From contig NZ_CP100756.1 in assembly GCF_024266705.1 (NCBI RefSeq), forward strand, positions 1,550,001 to 1,614,000: a stretch of DNA of 64,000 bases, read 5' to 3'. Every line of letters begins with the position of its first letter. Positions within the stretch are counted from its first letter, which is position 1. The notes below the pieces were generated by a model. That model ran no database searches, was not told the DNA's origin, and saw nothing but the letters and a program-made list of their open reading frames with translations. This document shows, piece by piece, positions 40,899-50,619 of the stretch. The translations under genes and the position numbers were made by a program. Source of the stretch: Natrinema gelatinilyticum (GTDB lineage: Archaea; Halobacteriota; Halobacteria; Halobacteriales; Natrialbaceae).

Positions 40899-41174
40899 CC
40901 TGTCCGGCGACCGGCGGCGCCGATTAGCCGTTCGCCGCTTCCAAGCGCCGGCCTCTTCGTCGATCGGGTCACGCCGTTCACGATCGACGAAACCGAACAC
41001 GAGGGCATGTTCGCGGGCTCCATGCGAGGGACGGGCCGTTCATACGCCACGGAACACGACGAGTTCGACACGGAAACGGTACAGGCTTGGGGTGAGGACC
41101 TCCGCGAACGCGACCGGACCGGAGAGATGCTGTTCAGTCAGGCGTTTCTGTACCTCGTACCGAAACCAGCGTAG
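40899..41174 (+). pseudogene. 3' remnant of a methyltransferase-like gene
   Basis: From about 40944 to the TAG at 41172 one frame reads GLFVDRVTPFTIDETEHEGM, then GTGRSYATEHDEFDTETVQ and ends FSQAFLYLVPKPA. The end (FLYLVEKP type) is the usual C terminus of haloarchaeal SAM-dependent methyltransferases, and codon use is normal. An upstream in-frame stop (40896-40898) and no methyltransferase motif I show that the N-terminal two thirds are missing. A remnant by motif only. Confidence 0.5.
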
Positions 41175-41231
41175 CGATCCTCCAGAAATGTGTCTCGGGC
41201 CGTCTCGCCTTCGAACAGAACGCTGCGTCGA

Positions 41232-41822
41232 TCAGGCCCCGTTCTCGAGGGCCATTTCGAATCCGTCGTCGGTTCGGGCGACGCCGGCCGCACAGACCGC
41301 GTGCTCGAACTCGAGGCCGTACGCCTCGCTCGCGGCCGTGTCTGCGCTTCCCACCTCGAAGTCGATTGCTTCCGGAGCGTTCTTCTCGTAGGTCGCGACC
41401 AGTGTCGGCTCATCGACGGTCTCGACGAGCAGGGCGTCGTTTCGAACGGTTCCGATCAGCGCCCTGCCGTCGTCACTGATCGTCGCCGCGATCCGGGGCG
41501 TATCGTAGTCGTCCTTCTCGTAATCCAGCGCCAACAGACTCCCCGCCAAGGCATCGCGTGCGGGGTAACCCAACTGGAGTTTCTCCGCGATTGGATCGAC
41601 GTGCGAGCCGTTCCCGAACGCGACCGTCTCGCCCGTCGGCGTCTCGACTACCCGCAGGCAGTTGTACGAAACGTACGGGTTGTCCGTTGTCGGCGCGTCG
41701 TCCGTGGGACCCACGGTGAGCACTTCGTCTCGAGCGGTGATTTCGCGGTTCGGGAACGACCGCGACGACACGCGGTACGCCCCGAAATCGGGACCGACGA
41801 CGACGAATCGTCCGATGTACAT
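41232..41822 (-). CDS. purO: Archaeal IMP cyclohydrolase
   Basis: A 196-residue enzyme closing the purine ring in the last step of IMP synthesis (FAICAR to IMP), the archaeal PurO fold unrelated to bacterial PurH. Motifs: [49 protein letters not shown] and [12 protein letters not shown]. The start at MYIGRF matches homologues; the longer frame is rejected. Confidence 0.93.
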   Translation of the reverse strand: MYIGRFVVVGPDFGAYRVSSRSFPNREITARDEVLTVGPTDDAPTTDNPYVSYNCLRVVETPTGETVAFGNGSHVDPIAEKLQLGYPARDALAGSLLALDYEKDDYDTPRIAATISDDGRALIGTVRNDALLVETVDEPTLVATYEKNAPEAIDFEVGSADTAASEAYGLEFEHAVCAAGVARTDDGFEMALENGA

Positions 41823-41931
41823 ACTCGAGGATGTGTGAGAGAAGGGAAAAGGGGTATCGGTTCGCGCTCGAACGCCTGTCTTCGTTGGGGTCGTCCGAGA
41901 CTTCATATGCCAGTGGGCGGCCAACGAGGGC

Positions 41932-42705
41932 GTGACGACGGACGACGAGTGCCTCGAGGCCGCCGAGCGACTGGGCGAATCGCCGACGAAAGCGCAGTAC
42001 GAAGAATTGGGGATGAGGCCTGCTTCTGCAACTATCATTCGAACATGCGGGGGATGGAACGATGTGAAAGAGATGGCTGGACTCGAAACCTCGTATTCGA
42101 GAGGACCTCGAGTCGATTCGAAACCGGATACCGTCGAACTTCCGGCTGGAACGTCGTGGGACGAACTTTCGGTCGATCAACGGTGGCATTATCGAAACGT
42201 AGAGTGGAATACGAAACGGACGTTGCGACGCCGCTCTCGTCTTCGTTCCTGAATCAACGATCAAAAGCGAAGCCAAGGCTGTTCATAGTGTGGCATCGAT
42301 ACTGCACCGTGTCTGGACTTTCATCACGTGGACGAATCGACGAAGAAAATGGCAGTCGGACGAATGGTAACATTTGGCTACGGGAAGGATGCACTTCGGA
42401 CTGAGATAGCGAAGTGTGTGGTGTTGTGTGCCAACTGTCACCGGAGGTATCATTCTACGCCACCGAACCAGGACTGCCGTCGATGGGTTTCCGAACGAAA
42501 ACGGGCCACAGGGTGCCAACGGTGTGAAGAGACTGACTCTGCGTGTTTGGACTTCCATCATGTAGATGAGAAAAAGAACGCGACTGTTGCAGAACTCCTC
42601 TCGAACGACCGATCAAAAGCGCGTATTCGAACCGAAATAGAGCTGTGTCGCGTACTCTGTGCGAACTGCCATCGCAAACTACACACTGACTCACCAACGG
42701 GTTGA
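41932..42705 (+). pseudogene. HNH endonuclease gene with two nonsense codons
   Basis: One frame encodes a homing-endonuclease-associated repeat ([18 protein letters not shown], then [13 protein letters not shown]) and then two tandem HNH modules: CLDFHHVDES...LCANCHRRYH and CLDFHHVDEK...LCANCHRKLH. The first module is broken by TGA at 42250-42252 (where homologues have Trp) and TAG at 42286-42288 (between the two cysteines of the first CxxC). Otherwise the frame is continuous, so decay looks recent. The start could be GTG 41932 or slightly upstream. It sits between purO and a tRNA gene, a typical mobile-endonuclease neighbourhood. Confidence 0.7.
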
Positions 42706-42839
42706 TCGATATCCGAATCAGGTCGTCGGATTTGGCCCCGTCGCGGTTCCGTTTCCCGCGCGAGTTCGTAACACTCTAATACGGACGTGGTCTATGAGTT
42801 GGTACGTCGTCGGTAATCGAAACCGGCGAATTAATGTCT

Positions 42840-42912
42840 AGTCCATTAGGGTAGCGGCCAATCCTTCGAGCTTCTGGGGCTCGAGACGCTGGTTCGAATC
42901 CAGCATGGACTA
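42840..42912 (+). tRNA. tRNA-Gln (anticodon CUG)
   Basis: A cloverleaf of 73 nt folds cleanly. Acceptor AGTCCAT pairs with ATGGACT, with discriminator A; the anticodon stem CGAGC/GCTCG encloses TTCTGGG, placing CTG at positions 34-36; the T arm is GCTGG-TTCGAAT-CCAGC. Encodes no CCA. Read by the Glu-tRNA amidotransferase route in archaea. No intron. Confidence 0.9.
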
Positions 42913-42960
42913 CTTCTCTTTCATTTCATCTCGAGCACAGTAACCGACGCAGTCACCCGT

Positions 42961-42982
42961 TTTCCAGTCGAAATGAGGGGGT
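42961..42982 (+). other. ORB-like sequence near the tRNA-Gln gene
   Basis: TTTCCAGTCGAAATGAGGGG followed by GT fits the ORB pattern (TTTCCAnTnGAAAnnAGGGGG) and lies 60 bp before the rhodanese lipoprotein gene. No initiator gene is nearby, so it may be a solitary Orc1 binding site. Confidence 0.4.
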
Positions 42983-43041
42983 AAGTAGTGGCAATCGAGT
43001 CACCAGAAACCATATCTTTCTCTCGTCAGTACACACTGAAC

Positions 43042-43791
43042 ATGAACCGACGGACGTTCCTCGCCGCGAGTGGGACGGGTATACTCGGCGGGGTTGCTGG
43101 TTGTCTTGACGGGAATTCAACCGGCAATGATTCTGACGGATACGGTCCAGAACCGGAGACGGAACCCGATGAGCGATCGATCGACACCAGTTCCTACGAG
43201 ACGCAGACGTTCGAGGGTGTCGAGGTCCCGCTCGCGCCTATCGACGATATTTTTTACTGGTACCAGCGCCAGGAAGCGCGAGTAGTGGACGCACGCGGGT
43301 CCGCCCAGTACAAAAAAGCGCACATCGCCGGTGCACCGCTCAGTACGGCTCCCGATGGCGTTTCGGACGATCCCGTTTCGGACTGGTCGAAAGACGATCG
43401 CATCGTCACGTACTGTGGCTGTCCCCACCACCTCTCTGGCCTGCGTGCAGCGTCGCTGATCGATAACGGCTACGAAGAAGTCTATGCACTCGACGAAGGG
43501 TTCGGTGCGTGGATCGATTCCGGCTATCCCCTCGAAGGGTCGGAGGTCTCGGCCGATCGGGCGACGTACGAGATCCGCGGTCAGTCCGATCCCGCCTACA
43601 CCGGCGAGATGGTCATGCTAGAGCAAGTCGACGCGGACCGTCTCGAAGCAGCGCCGATCGACGACGATGGCTCGTACACCCTGCAACTCCACTTCGACGG
43701 ATCGACGGACTCCCGATTCAGGGTAAAGGCCCCCGATTATACGGTCGAGGGAACGCTCGAGGAACTGACGAGCAGTACTCTCACGGCCTGA
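43042..43791 (+). CDS. Rhodanese-domain lipoprotein
   Basis: A 249-residue exported protein. The leader MNRRTFLAASGTGILGGVAGC has twin arginines and a lipobox cysteine (residue 21). Residues about 60-160 are a rhodanese domain: VVDARGSAQYKKAHIAGAP and the active-site loop VTYCGCPHHLSGLRA, in which the catalytic cysteine is present. The C-terminal 80 residues (residues about 175-249) are a separate, beta-rich domain I do not recognise. It may act on the outside of the membrane as a sulfur-transfer or thiol-handling enzyme. An ORB-like sequence is 60 bp upstream. Confidence 0.88.
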   Translation: MNRRTFLAASGTGILGGVAGCLDGNSTGNDSDGYGPEPETEPDERSIDTSSYETQTFEGVEVPLAPIDDIFYWYQRQEARVVDARGSAQYKKAHIAGAPLSTAPDGVSDDPVSDWSKDDRIVTYCGCPHHLSGLRAASLIDNGYEEVYALDEGFGAWIDSGYPLEGSEVSADRATYEIRGQSDPAYTGEMVMLEQVDADRLEAAPIDDDGSYTLQLHFDGSTDSRFRVKAPDYTVEGTLEELTSSTLTA

Positions 43792-43795
43792 TTTC

Positions 43796-45220
43796 TCACG
43801 GATCGGTGCGCTCGTAGGCACCCGCACGCTCTAGTCCGCCCCGTTTTCGAAGTACGCTGGGCGTTCGACAGATCCCCGGTGCGCCGGTCACTTGCGGGAC
43901 CGTACAGTTGTTGCAGCTTTCGCAAACGACGCGCGGATTGCTCGCGACTCGAGCGTCGGCCCCGTCCTCGGACCTCGGCTCCGACATCGATCCGGTGTCT
44001 GGCTCGAGCAAACGCGCCCCCAGCCGTGGTTCTGCGTAGAACGGTCGGGCCATGCCGACCATGTCGCAGGCCGGTCCATCGTCGGTCGCGCCGACAGCGC
44101 TGCTGGCGTCGTGCCCGTCGCTCGAGCCCAGCAGTCGGTCCATCTCCGCCCGCTCGCGGACCCCTCCCTCGGCGAGGACGGGGATCGACACCCGTTCGCG
44201 AACCCGCCGGCAGAACGTCTCGTTCCACGCGGACTCGAAATCGTACTGCAGCGACTGAATTCGGTTCGCCAGCGCGACGAGTCGTCTGCGAGTCGAGTCG
44301 CCGAACGCCGCGTCGTACTTCTCACGCAGCGCTTCGTTGTCCCACGCTCGCTCGGGGTACGCCCCGCGGACGATGCTCATGTCCCAGACGACCGATGTCT
44401 GGACTGGCACCACCGCGTCGTAGCCGATCCGCTCGAGTCGGCGGGCGATCTCGACCCCGTCGGTGAGCGAGAGCTTCCGTCGGACGACGGGCGCGGGCGG
44501 TGCCGGCGTTTCTGCCGGGACCTTGGTTATGAGCGGGACATCGCCCGCCCGGTTGCGAACCTCGTCGTGAACGACTGCGAGGAACTCGAGGCGGGCCTCG
44601 GGCGAGCCGCCGAACTCATCGTCCCGTCGGTTGTAAAACGGCGACAGGAACTGCTGGATGATCCCCATGTTCGCCCCCGCGAGGTGAACGCCGTCGTAGC
44701 CAGCATCGACGGCCCAGGCCGCCGAGCGGCCGAAATCGGCGGCCAGGTCGTACACCTCCGCGGTCGTGAGGACGTGCGGGTCGTATTCGAGAAATCCCAA
44801 CCGGTCGAACAATCGGAGCTGTCGGGGCGGCCTGGAAACGGCGAGTTGTTCGAGACCGGGATGTTCGTCCCGGTACTCGGCGTGCCAGGTCTCCATGCTC
44901 CTGAGGCCGCCGTGTTCGAGCTGGATGAAAATTCGGCTCCCGTGGGCGTGAATTCGGTCGGTCAGCTGCGAAAGGCGTGCGACGAAATTTGGGTCGTGGA
45001 CGCGGGTCATTCCCGGTGCGGCACAGCCACCGTCGCCGCGGACGATCGTCGCACCCTGACAAACGAGTCCGACCCCCGATTCCGCTGCGGGCTCGAGATC
45101 GTCGATCAGCGTTTCGACCGCGTCAGGACCGGTACCCGCACACTCGAGCAGCGGTGCCCGATAGAGCCGATTCGGAACCTCCACGTCGCCGATCTCGATG
45201 GGATCCTCGAGCGTGGTCAT
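43796..45220 (-). CDS. Old yellow enzyme-type FMN oxidoreductase
   Basis: A 474-residue TIM-barrel flavoprotein: ETLIDDLEPAAESGVGLVCQG, FIQLEHGG (substrate-binding His), AAWAVDAGYDGVHLAGANMG with QQFLSPFYNRRDDEFGGS, and a late FMN-phosphate segment (VLAEGGVRERAEMD). The end has an unusual FGVMG-lacking tail and cysteines in CESCNNCTVPQ, where homologues with a second domain place a 4Fe-4S cluster; here C-terminal flavin and NADH domains of the 2,4-dienoyl-CoA reductase class are missing. NAD(P)H-dependent ene-reductase activity is likely; substrate unknown. Start at MTTLEDPIEIG. Confidence 0.85.
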   Translation of the reverse strand: MTTLEDPIEIGDVEVPNRLYRAPLLECAGTGPDAVETLIDDLEPAAESGVGLVCQGATIVRGDGGCAAPGMTRVHDPNFVARLSQLTDRIHAHGSRIFIQLEHGGLRSMETWHAEYRDEHPGLEQLAVSRPPRQLRLFDRLGFLEYDPHVLTTAEVYDLAADFGRSAAWAVDAGYDGVHLAGANMGIIQQFLSPFYNRRDDEFGGSPEARLEFLAVVHDEVRNRAGDVPLITKVPAETPAPPAPVVRRKLSLTDGVEIARRLERIGYDAVVPVQTSVVWDMSIVRGAYPERAWDNEALREKYDAAFGDSTRRRLVALANRIQSLQYDFESAWNETFCRRVRERVSIPVLAEGGVRERAEMDRLLGSSDGHDASSAVGATDDGPACDMVGMARPFYAEPRLGARLLEPDTGSMSEPRSEDGADARVASNPRVVCESCNNCTVPQVTGAPGICRTPSVLRKRGGLERAGAYERTDP

Positions 45221-45308
45221 AGCGGACGTTCGTTGCGGTCGCACAAGAGCGTGCTGTGGACTTGTTGCTCGAGTGGCCATCGATAACCCAGCCCTCGACC
45301 GGCGCGGT

Positions 45309-45860
45309 TCACTTTTCGACTTCGAGCAGGGCAACTCGCTCCCGAACGAGCGCCGACAGCCCTGCGTCGGTGGCCGCCCGTTCGGCGTCGGTGATTTCGA
45401 AGAAGGCATATAACGTTTCGACGTCCGGTGACTCGAGAGTCGCATCGCGTTCGACGAACGCGTCCGTCCGTTCGATCTCCTCAAGGGCGGCCGCTTCGCC
45501 GCCGTCGGAAACCGCTTCATCCTCGCCGGCCGCCGCTCCCTCGCCGCCGGTCGATTCCGAATCGACGAGGACGACCGCACGGGTGTCGCCGTCGCTGACG
45601 CCCATCTCGAGTGCCTGGTCGATCTGCCGGCGACCGGCGGCGTACAGCAGGATCTCGACGGCGCGATCCCGTGCGACGTTCTCACCGCGCTCGATGGCGC
45701 GGTCTGCGAGTTCCACGGCCCGTTCGAGGTGGCGTCGATCCGCGACGTAGCGGGCATCGAACGCCTGGACCGTCACGTCGTGGCGGTCACCGACCTCGCC
45801 GAGAGTCGCCACGAACGAGTCCAGATCGTCGATCGCGAGGCGACACTCGAGCGTCCGCAC
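45309..45860 (-). CDS. cgi121: Cgi121-like KEOPS complex subunit
   Basis: A 183-residue protein with the Cgi121 core (DVTVQAFDARYVADRRHLERAV, then ARDRAVEILLYAAGRRQIDQAL). An acidic Ala/Glu/Ser-rich insert (residues about 100-130) lies before the last helices. KEOPS makes the universal t6A37 modification of tRNA; Cgi121 binds the tRNA 3' end. The start is a GTG overlapping the hel308 stop by one base, so the two genes form an operon, a pairing conserved in haloarchaea and linking tRNA modification with DNA repair. Confidence 0.88.
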   Translation of the reverse strand: MRTLECRLAIDDLDSFVATLGEVGDRHDVTVQAFDARYVADRRHLERAVELADRAIERGENVARDRAVEILLYAAGRRQIDQALEMGVSDGDTRAVVLVDSESTGGEGAAAGEDEAVSDGGEAAALEEIERTDAFVERDATLESPDVETLYAFFEITDAERAATDAGLSALVRERVALLEVEK

Positions 45861-48241
45861 TAGAAATCACCCAGACTCGACTGGCCGTCGTCCGCTTCGG
45901 TTGGCTTCGGGTCGGTCGGATCGCCGTCGTTCGAACGATCGCTCGAACCCCCCGTCGCACGGCCGGTTCGCCCGCCCGTCGACGTCGGAGTGACGCCGTC
46001 CATCGACGGATCCTCGCGGCCGGCGTTCTCGAGGATGGTCTCGGCTGTTTTCTCGCCTTTGAGCGCGTCGAGGACGACGCCTTTGTCCGCGGTCCGGAGA
46101 TCGGACGGCGTCTCGATCCCGCGTTCGTAGAGGCTTCTGGCGCGCTTGCGGCCGATGCCGCCAACCGAGACGAGTTCGAGGAGTTCTTCGCCGACGCCGT
46201 GTTCGACGCGGGCGCGGGCCTCCCGGACCGCGACGGTCCACTCACTGTCGATTTCGGCGGCCAGCGACTCGGCCGCACCGAGCAGCCACTCTGCAGTGTC
46301 GACCTTCCCGCGCAGGTCGCCCGGGCCGATCTTGTACCGGTCAGTCAGTCGTTCTTCGTCCGTTTCGTCGGCCCAGTCCTCGAGTAATTTGCCGGTCTTG
46401 AGCGCGGCGAGCCAGTCCTCGAAGCGGTCCTCCTCGAACTCGCTCGGCGCGTCACCCAGAAGTTCGGCCTCGCGCTCGTAGTACAGTTCGCCGAATGTCT
46501 CGTCCTCGCCCGACCGCAAGTAGAGTTCGTACATGTCCGGCGTCCGCGAGACGAGCTGATAGAGACCCAGCGCCGTCGGCCGTTCGTCGGCGCGCTCGAG
46601 ACCGTGGACGATCTCGGCCGCGCTCATCGGATCGAGGTAGAGTCGCGAGACGGTGTGGCCAAGGCTGGTCGCTTCGAGTGACTCGTCTTGGCTGCTTCGG
46701 TCGGCGAGATCGTCGGCCGAGGTAAACGCGCCGACGTCGTTCCCTCCCTCTGTGCCGTCGTCACCACCACCGTCGCCGCCGTCGCGTTCGATGAAATCGT
46801 TCGACTCGAGATACGCTAGAACCGTATCGGTCACCGTCTCGAGCCTGCCGGCTTCGGTCGATTGACTTGCGTACAGCGTCGCCTCGAGGAACTCGAGGAG
46901 CCCGTTTCGCGTCCGAGCGAACCCGGAGGCGATCGTCGCGAGGACGTGGGTTCGCAACGCGGGCTCGGCCGCAAGCTTCGACCGGACCGGTTCTGGATCG
47001 GCCCAGACGTACCGATCGAACAGTTCGTCGCTCTCATCGTGGCTTTTGGCGAGCAAGACGGCCTCGCCGTAGGGGTCAAGACCCGGACGACCGGCTCGTC
47101 CCATCATCTGGTGGACCTCGAGAACGTCGAGCGGGGTCATTCCGCCGGCGCTCGGGTCGAAGCGCCGCCAGTCGCGGACGATCACGCGGCGGGCGGGCGT
47201 ATTGACGCCCGCTGCGAGCGTCGGCGTGGCCGAGATAACCTTCAGGAGGCGGTCACGGAAGGCGTCTTCGACGAGACTCCGTTGTGTGCTCGAGAGGCCT
47301 GCATGGTGGAAGGCCGCACCGCGCTCGACGCAGCCGGCCAGATCTGCGCTCGTCTCGGTGTCGCTGTCCGCTCGGATTTTGTCGGCCAGCTCGGCCAATT
47401 CGGTTCGTTCATCGGCCGATAGCTCGGGTCTCGAGACCGCACCCAACCGTCTCGCTGCGGCCTCGGCGTTTCGACGTGAGTTGACGAAGACGAGCGACGA
47501 GCCGCCTTCCGTCAGGATGTCGCGGACGAGTGCGGCCTCCTGCGTTTCCGAGCCGTCGACTGGCACCTCGCGTGTCGAGCCGTCGTCGAAGTTCAGGGCG
47601 TTCCCATAGTGGACACCCATCTGCAGGTCGATCGGCCGCCAGTCGGTCTCGACGAGCGCGGCGTCCAGCCAGTCGGCGATCTCGTCGGCATTTCCGACCG
47701 TCGCCGAAAGTGCGACGACCTGAAGCTGGGGGGACAGCCGGCGGAGTTTCGCGAGCGTTACCTCGAGCGTCGGACCCCGATTCCGATCGTCGATGAGGTG
47801 AACCTCGTCGCTGACGACGCAGGTGAGGTCGGAGAGCCAGTCTGCGCCGTTGCGCACCAGCGAATCGACCTTCTCGCTGGTCGCGACGATGATGTCTTTC
47901 GTCGCGAGCCAATCGCTGGTACTCTCGTAGTTGCCAGTCGTCACCCCGACAGTGACGCCGAACGCTTCGTATGCCTCGAAGTCGTCTTTTTTTTCGCTGG
48001 CGAGCGCTCGCAGAGGGACGATGTACAGCGCTTTCCCGCCGCGTTCGATCGCCGATAGCATCGACAGTGCGGCGATCATCGTCTTTCCGCTCGCAGTGGG
48101 GACGGCGGCGACAAGGCTTTCGCCCTCCGTCGAACCGGCCTCGACGGCGTCGGCCTGTGGCGGGTACAGTTCCTCGATCCCCTCGCGTCGGAAATGGTCG
48201 ATGGCGCCGGCCGGGAGCCCCGAGAGCTCCTCGATGTTCAT
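45860..48241 (-). CDS. hel308: Hel308/Hjm superfamily 2 DNA helicase
   Basis: A 793-residue 3'-5' helicase acting at stalled forks. Walker [16 protein letters not shown] box [10 protein letters not shown], motif III SATVGN, motif [15 protein letters not shown], motif [17 protein letters not shown] and motif [13 protein letters not shown] winged-helix and ratchet domain follow, and a C-terminal helix-hairpin-helix domain ([21 protein letters not shown]). The tail is acidic and ends QSSLGDF, resembling a PIP box (QxxLxxF) for PCNA binding. The start at [10 protein letters not shown] is supported by a TATA-like box at leaderless spacing. Confidence 0.95.
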   Translation of the reverse strand: MNIEELSGLPAGAIDHFRREGIEELYPPQADAVEAGSTEGESLVAAVPTASGKTMIAALSMLSAIERGGKALYIVPLRALASEKKDDFEAYEAFGVTVGVTTGNYESTSDWLATKDIIVATSEKVDSLVRNGADWLSDLTCVVSDEVHLIDDRNRGPTLEVTLAKLRRLSPQLQVVALSATVGNADEIADWLDAALVETDWRPIDLQMGVHYGNALNFDDGSTREVPVDGSETQEAALVRDILTEGGSSLVFVNSRRNAEAAARRLGAVSRPELSADERTELAELADKIRADSDTETSADLAGCVERGAAFHHAGLSSTQRSLVEDAFRDRLLKVISATPTLAAGVNTPARRVIVRDWRRFDPSAGGMTPLDVLEVHQMMGRAGRPGLDPYGEAVLLAKSHDESDELFDRYVWADPEPVRSKLAAEPALRTHVLATIASGFARTRNGLLEFLEATLYASQSTEAGRLETVTDTVLAYLESNDFIERDGGDGGGDDGTEGGNDVGAFTSADDLADRSSQDESLEATSLGHTVSRLYLDPMSAAEIVHGLERADERPTALGLYQLVSRTPDMYELYLRSGEDETFGELYYEREAELLGDAPSEFEEDRFEDWLAALKTGKLLEDWADETDEERLTDRYKIGPGDLRGKVDTAEWLLGAAESLAAEIDSEWTVAVREARARVEHGVGEELLELVSVGGIGRKRARSLYERGIETPSDLRTADKGVVLDALKGEKTAETILENAGREDPSMDGVTPTSTGGRTGRATGGSSDRSNDGDPTDPKPTEADDGQSSLGDF

Positions 48242-48266
48242 TACCCGTCGTTGGTGCGTCCGGTGG

Positions 48267-48272
48267 TTTAAA
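48267..48272 (-). promoter_or_regulatory. TATA-like box for hel308
   Basis: TTTAAA on the minus strand, 26-31 bases before the ATG at 48241, implying a leaderless transcript for the hel308-cgi121 operon. Confidence 0.6.
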
Positions 48273-48373
48273 CTGTCGTCTCTCGAGTCCCGTGCAGTGT
48301 CCGGTCGTCCGTTCGACTGGCGCCGGAACGACTCCGCGTTAGATCGATACCCGTGGCCGTCGAACGTTGTCCT

Positions 48374-48802
48374 ATGCCCGATCGCGTCCTGGTTCCGGAA
48401 CTCGGCCGTCCGCGAGCAGACGAGGCGCTGTCGTACGCCCTCGAGACGTTTCCTGACGCCGAAATAACCCTGTTGACTGTCGTGACGCCGCTGGACGCTC
48501 CGCTCAGCGAAGGCGGTGTCCTCGAGCGAGGCGACGAACGGACCGCACAGGCCAGATCCCGCGCGAACGAGTTGCTGGAGTCGGTCGCCGATTCTGCGGC
48601 GGCGGATCGCGTTCGGTTCGAGGTGATCGAGGGACGCCCCGGCTCCGTCGTTCCCCGGTACGCCGCTGACGAGGGGATCGACCACGTGGTGATGGTCGGC
48701 TCCGGCGCCGGCATCGACGGGTTCCTCAGACGGTTTCTCGGCCGCGGTATCGCAGCAACTGTCGTCGAACGGACGACGCGGCCGGTGACTGTCCTCGAGT
48801 GA
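48374..48802 (+). CDS. Universal stress protein (UspA family)
   Basis: A 142-residue UspA domain with the ATP-binding fingerprint [17 protein letters not shown] and the N-terminal strand [15 protein letters not shown]. Family members in haloarchaea respond to osmotic, oxidative and starvation stress; the role of this one is unknown. Divergent from hel308. Confidence 0.9.
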   Translation: MPDRVLVPELGRPRADEALSYALETFPDAEITLLTVVTPLDAPLSEGGVLERGDERTAQARSRANELLESVADSAAADRVRFEVIEGRPGSVVPRYAADEGIDHVVMVGSGAGIDGFLRRFLGRGIAATVVERTTRPVTVLE

Positions 48803-48819
48803 GGTCCGTGCCCGCTCGG

Positions 48820-50025
48820 TCAGCCGATGACGGTCGTGAACAGCTGATACAGGCCATAGCCGACGACGACGGAGCTCATGAGCGTGAGTAGCCAGAAGCC
48901 GATCGTGACGGCGATCTTTCGTCGCGAAACGCCGGCGGAACCGCCCGCGAGCCCGCCGCCGATGACCCCCGAAAGGACGATGTTGTTGAGCGAAATTGGG
49001 ATCCCGAGCGCGATAGCCAACTGCGCGACGATGAATCCTGGAACGAGGGCGGCGATCGACCGACGGACACCGAGTTGTGCGTACTCGCGCGAGGTCGCCT
49101 GCAACAGCCGCGGCGCGCCCATCCAGGCACCGGCGAGAATGCCCGCGGCACCGATCGCTAATAGCGCGATTCCTGGCAGCCCGAGTTCGACGCGGAAGAG
49201 ATTCTCGAGGGGGCCCGTCGCGAGTCCGACCTGCGAGCCGCCCGACGAGAATGCGACGATACCGCCGAGGACGAGCAGGAATACGCGGATTCCGTCCTCA
49301 GCTGAGACGAGGACGCGCTGACGTATCCAGTAGAACGAGAGCGCGCCGACGCCGATCGTCGCGAGAATCGTTCCGAGGTCGGCACCCGCGACGAGCGTCG
49401 GTCCGCCGCCGAGCTGACGCCCGACGAACCTCGCGAGGCTCCCCTGCTCGGCAGTCGGATCCGGGATCACGCCGAGCTGGACGTTCGCGACGATCGCGCC
49501 GACGATTCCGGCCAGCAGCGGGACCGCGATCGGCTCGGGGATGTCCTCGCGCCGCAGCGCGACCGCCGTCACGTAGGCCAGCCCGCCGGACATGATCGGA
49601 ACGAGCAGCCAGAAGGTGCCGAGCCGTTGGTAGGTGGCCATCGCCGGATCACCGCCGAGCGACAGCCCGACGCCGACCATAGCGCCCGTCGTTGCGAATG
49701 CTGCAGGAATCGGATATCGCGTGTAAATTCCGACCGCCATAAACGTTGCCGCTGTCAGCAGGCCCGCAGTAGCTGCCAGTGGTGTAATCGCGACGCCGTC
49801 GATGAGCGCCGCGCCGACCGTTTCGGAGATGCTCCCTCCTTGCATGAGCGCACCGGCGGCCGCGAGCAGCCCGATGACGAACGCAGCACGCATCGTCGAT
49901 ATCGCGTTCGCGCCGATCGCCGGTGCGAACGGTGGCGAGTTGCTGTTCGCTCCGAGCACCCACGCCATGAACAGACACGTGAGGATAGCGGTCCCGACGA
50001 GTATCGTAAAGGAGAGTACAACCAT
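48820..50025 (-). CDS. pitA: PiT-family inorganic phosphate transporter
   Basis: A 401-residue transporter with ten or more hydrophobic helices. The two duplicated family signatures appear as [20 protein letters not shown] near the N terminus and as the GxxxGG segment [20 protein letters not shown] near the C terminus. The first has GANSNS where many PiT proteins have GAND. PiT proteins move phosphate with Na+ or H+; sodium is expected in a halophile. The 161-bp divergent region upstream leads to a ferredoxin gene. Confidence 0.9.
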   Translation of the reverse strand: MVVLSFTILVGTAILTCLFMAWVLGANSNSPPFAPAIGANAISTMRAAFVIGLLAAAGALMQGGSISETVGAALIDGVAITPLAATAGLLTAATFMAVGIYTRYPIPAAFATTGAMVGVGLSLGGDPAMATYQRLGTFWLLVPIMSGGLAYVTAVALRREDIPEPIAVPLLAGIVGAIVANVQLGVIPDPTAEQGSLARFVGRQLGGGPTLVAGADLGTILATIGVGALSFYWIRQRVLVSAEDGIRVFLLVLGGIVAFSSGGSQVGLATGPLENLFRVELGLPGIALLAIGAAGILAGAWMGAPRLLQATSREYAQLGVRRSIAALVPGFIVAQLAIALGIPISLNNIVLSGVIGGGLAGGSAGVSRRKIAVTIGFWLLTLMSSVVVGYGLYQLFTTVIG

Positions 50026-50186
50026 TCCGTCTCTCGTCTCGTTCCGTTCGCCGACCGACTGGAAAAGCGTTCCCTCGGCATTGATTCGCTGGTCGCACGC
50101 TTTCGATAGAGTGACAGAGGTCGCAGGTCTCGACTCGCGTCCCGGTGACCGCTAACGATTTACGGGGATCGATCTAACCCTCGCCT

Positions 50187-50432
50187 ATGAGGGTCGAATA
50201 CGACGAGGATACCTGTATCGGGATGTTTCAATGCGTCGCCGAGTGGGACGCCTTCGAGAAGGATAAATCGAAAGGGAAGGCAGTTCTCGAGGGCGGCGAG
50301 GAGGTTGAGGACGGAGTCTTTGTTCGCGAGGTGCCCGAAGACGCGGAACTCGACGCGAAATTCGCCGCCCGGTCCTGTCCCGTCGACGCGATCACGATTT
50401 ACAACGACGACGGCGAACAGTTGATCCCCTGA
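50187..50432 (+). CDS. Small [3Fe-4S]-type ferredoxin
   Basis: An 81-residue ferredoxin. Cysteines 10 and 16 (CIGMFQC) and 64 (SCPVDAI) form the C-x5-C...C-P pattern of three-cysteine [3Fe-4S] clusters; no second cluster motif is present. The domain ends DDGEQLIP. It is very acidic, as expected. It resembles ferredoxins paired with oxidoreductases, but no such gene adjoins it, so its redox partner is unknown. Confidence 0.88.
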   Translation: MRVEYDEDTCIGMFQCVAEWDAFEKDKSKGKAVLEGGEEVEDGVFVREVPEDAELDAKFAARSCPVDAITIYNDDGEQLIP

Positions 50433-50619
50433 CTAGGAGCGGTCTCAGTTGGCGGTCGAAAAGGGCTGTTTCACCGTTTCCTGGCGGCGCATCGACGAGA
50501 GCGCTCACGTCTCACACCGAAGGGACAGACGGGGCCTCAGCCGACCGCTCGCTCCCCGTCTTTTCAGTAGGTCATCGGATATCGTGGCAAGAGAGCCGGT
50601 CGCGACGGCCTCGGCGCGG

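Noticed and set aside
43796-45757. N-terminal extension of the flavoprotein frame (45221-45757)
   Set aside because: The extension is Ser/Arg/Pro-rich antisense-like sequence across the cgi121 gene; the OYE barrel begins at MTTLEDPIEIG.
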